This document shows, piece by piece, positions 7,331 to 8,119 of a stretch of DNA of 8,119 nucleotides. The notes under the pieces were generated by a model. The model searched no databases. It saw only the letters and a list, made by a program, of their open reading frames with translations, and had not been told where the DNA came from. The position numbers and the translations under genes were made by a program. The stretch covers positions 1 through 8,119 of the forward strand of contig JAKADI010000055.1 of NCBI GenBank assembly GCA_021820675.1, written 5' to 3'. Position 1 is the stretch's first letter; each line of letters opens with the position of its first letter. This DNA comes from Bacillota bacterium (GTDB lineage Bacteria; Bacillota; Sulfobacillia; Sulfobacillales; Sulfobacillaceae).

Positions 7331-8022
7331 AATTCTTTAAACCGGTAGCCTACGCCTCGCACGGTTTCGATAAAACGCGGGGCCTGAAGATCCTCTTGTA
7401 ACTTTTCACGCAGATGACGAATATGAACATCGACCGTGCGGGCGTCTCCAAAAAAGTCCTGCCCCCACACCTTGACTAATAAATCGTCACGGGTAAAGGC
7501 ACGACCGGGATTCTTGGCCAAAATGGATAACAATTCGAATTCGGTAAACGTCAATTGCAACGGAGTGCCGTCCAATAACGCTTCACGCTTGTCCAAGGTG
7601 ATTTTCAACCCATGGTGATCCACGCTTTCAGCTTCCGCAGCATCCTTGTCCACGGGCCGGTTTACACGCCGTAAAATGGCTTTGACACGCGCGACCAGTT
7701 CGCGCGGCGAGAACGGTTTCGTGACATAATCATCGGCTCCCAATTCCAGTCCCAGGATCCGATCCAATTCATCCTTGCGCGCCGTCAACATAATCACAGG
7801 GATGTCGGTTTCATGCCGAATCGACCGGCACACATCGAGTCCTGATAATCCCGGCAGCATCACATCCAACACCACGAGGTCCGGTTTATCTTGTAAAGCC
7901 CGTTTTAACCCCTCTTGCCCATCATTTTCCGTTAGCACGTCAAATCCTTCGCGCCGTAAATTATACGCCACAAGTTCGACAATAGCTGCTTCATCATCCA
8001 CGACTAACACGCGTGACGGCAA
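7327..8022 (-). CDS. phoB: Phosphate regulon response regulator PhoB/PhoP (OmpR family)
   Basis: DNA-binding response regulator for the phosphate-starvation genes, partner of PhoR. With the start used here it is 231 aa. Receiver domain: acidic pair Asp9-Asp10, phosphoacceptor Asp53 in VVLDVMLPG, switch Thr80 in MLTARK, and Lys102 in TKPFSP. The winged-helix output domain is at about 135-229, with LTFTEFELLSILAKNPGRAF, then RTVDVHIRHLREKL and VRGVGYRF. The frame is open from a GTG at 8031, but that codon overlaps AAGGAGG, which sits 8 nt before a TTG at 8022; the TTG start gives MPSRVLVVDDE and is preferred. It is the first gene of the operon. In Gram-positive nomenclature it may be called phoP. 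Confidence 0.95.
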   Translation of the reverse strand: MPSRVLVVDDEAAIVELVAYNLRREGFDVLTENDGQEGLKRALQDKPDLVVLDVMLPGLSGLDVCRSIRHETDIPVIMLTARKDELDRILGLELGADDYVTKPFSPRELVARVKAILRRVNRPVDKDAAEAESVDHHGLKITLDKREALLDGTPLQLTFTEFELLSILAKNPGRAFTRDDLLVKVWGQDFFGDARTVDVHIRHLREKLQEDLQAPRFIETVRGVGYRFKEL

Positions 8023-8030
8023 GATCCCCA

Positions 8031-8037
8031 CCTCCTT
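8031..8037 (-). promoter_or_regulatory. Ribosome binding site deciding the phoB TTG start
   Basis: AAGGAGG on the minus strand lies 8 nt before TTG 8022, ideal spacing. The in-frame GTG at 8031 shares its first base with this site, so it cannot be served by it. Confidence 0.8.
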
Positions 8038-8048
8038 CGGTGTTAGAC

Positions 8049-8081
8049 GGCATAATGCCTGGCGACGGGTCGGATTGTGGA
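8049..8081 (-). promoter_or_regulatory. Weak candidate promoter for the pho-pst operon
   Basis: On the minus strand TCCACA (8076-8081), 18 nt, then CATTAT (8052-8057) is the best -35/-10 pair, four of six matches each. The -10 lies in an 11-bp palindrome, GGCAT-A-ATGCC (8049-8059). A weak promoter would fit dependence on an activator such as PhoB. I found no convincing pair of TTAACA-type Pho boxes in the 88 bases available, and the region continues beyond the window. Confidence 0.3.
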
Positions 8082-8108
8082 CCCAACGGCTTGGGCCGCG
8101 CCAATTGG
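8082..8108. repeat. Clustered inverted repeats upstream of phoB
   Basis: CCCAA and TTGGG (8082-8086 and 8091-8095) form a stem with a 4-nt loop, followed by the palindrome CCAATTGG (8101-8108), which brings a second TTGGG 15 nt from the first. No T-run follows on either strand, so a terminator is unlikely. An operator is possible. Confidence 0.35.
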
Positions 8109-8119
8109 GTAAAATGTTT

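Noticed and set aside
8111..8119. Start of a divergent plus-strand gene at ATG 8114
   Set aside because: Only two codons are visible and there is no ribosome binding site, so nothing supports it.

Overview
The window looks like a chromosomal segment of a Gram-positive (Firmicutes-type) bacterium of medium GC. The glycolytic gap-pgk pair, the strong GGAGG-type ribosome binding sites, the GTG and TTG starts and the protein styles all fit. A Sulfobacillus-like lineage is a guess from overall impression only. All supported genes lie on the minus strand, so the biological reading order runs from high to low coordinates.

From right to left: a short promoter region (8032-8119) leads into phoB (response regulator), phoR (sensor kinase), pstS (phosphate-binding protein), pstC and pstA (permeases). 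These five overlap one another by 4 to 7 nt, a tightly coupled operon. The series is then broken by about 500 bp, after which come pstB (ATPase) and phoU. Together they form a complete phosphate-sensing and high-affinity uptake unit: PstSCAB imports phosphate, PhoU and the transporter report phosphate status to PhoR, and PhoR phosphorylates PhoB. After a 133-nt gap with a possible promoter come gap (glyceraldehyde-3-phosphate dehydrogenase) and the start of pgk (phosphoglycerate kinase), which runs off the left edge.

The most interesting part is the pstA-pstB gap (about 2901-3406). I read it as an internally deleted IscB element of the IS200/IS605 superfamily. It has a structured, omega-RNA-like 5' segment and a strong ribosome binding site. 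A 108-aa ORF begins like the IscB N-terminus (MAVLV) and then jumps straight to the conserved IscB C-terminal domain. It ends in a right-end-type hairpin directly against pstB. The ORF stop overlaps the pstB start codon (ATGA), and pstB has no ribosome binding site of its own, so the element may have become part of pstB expression. The family assignment rests on remembered family sequence patterns and was not checked by a search.
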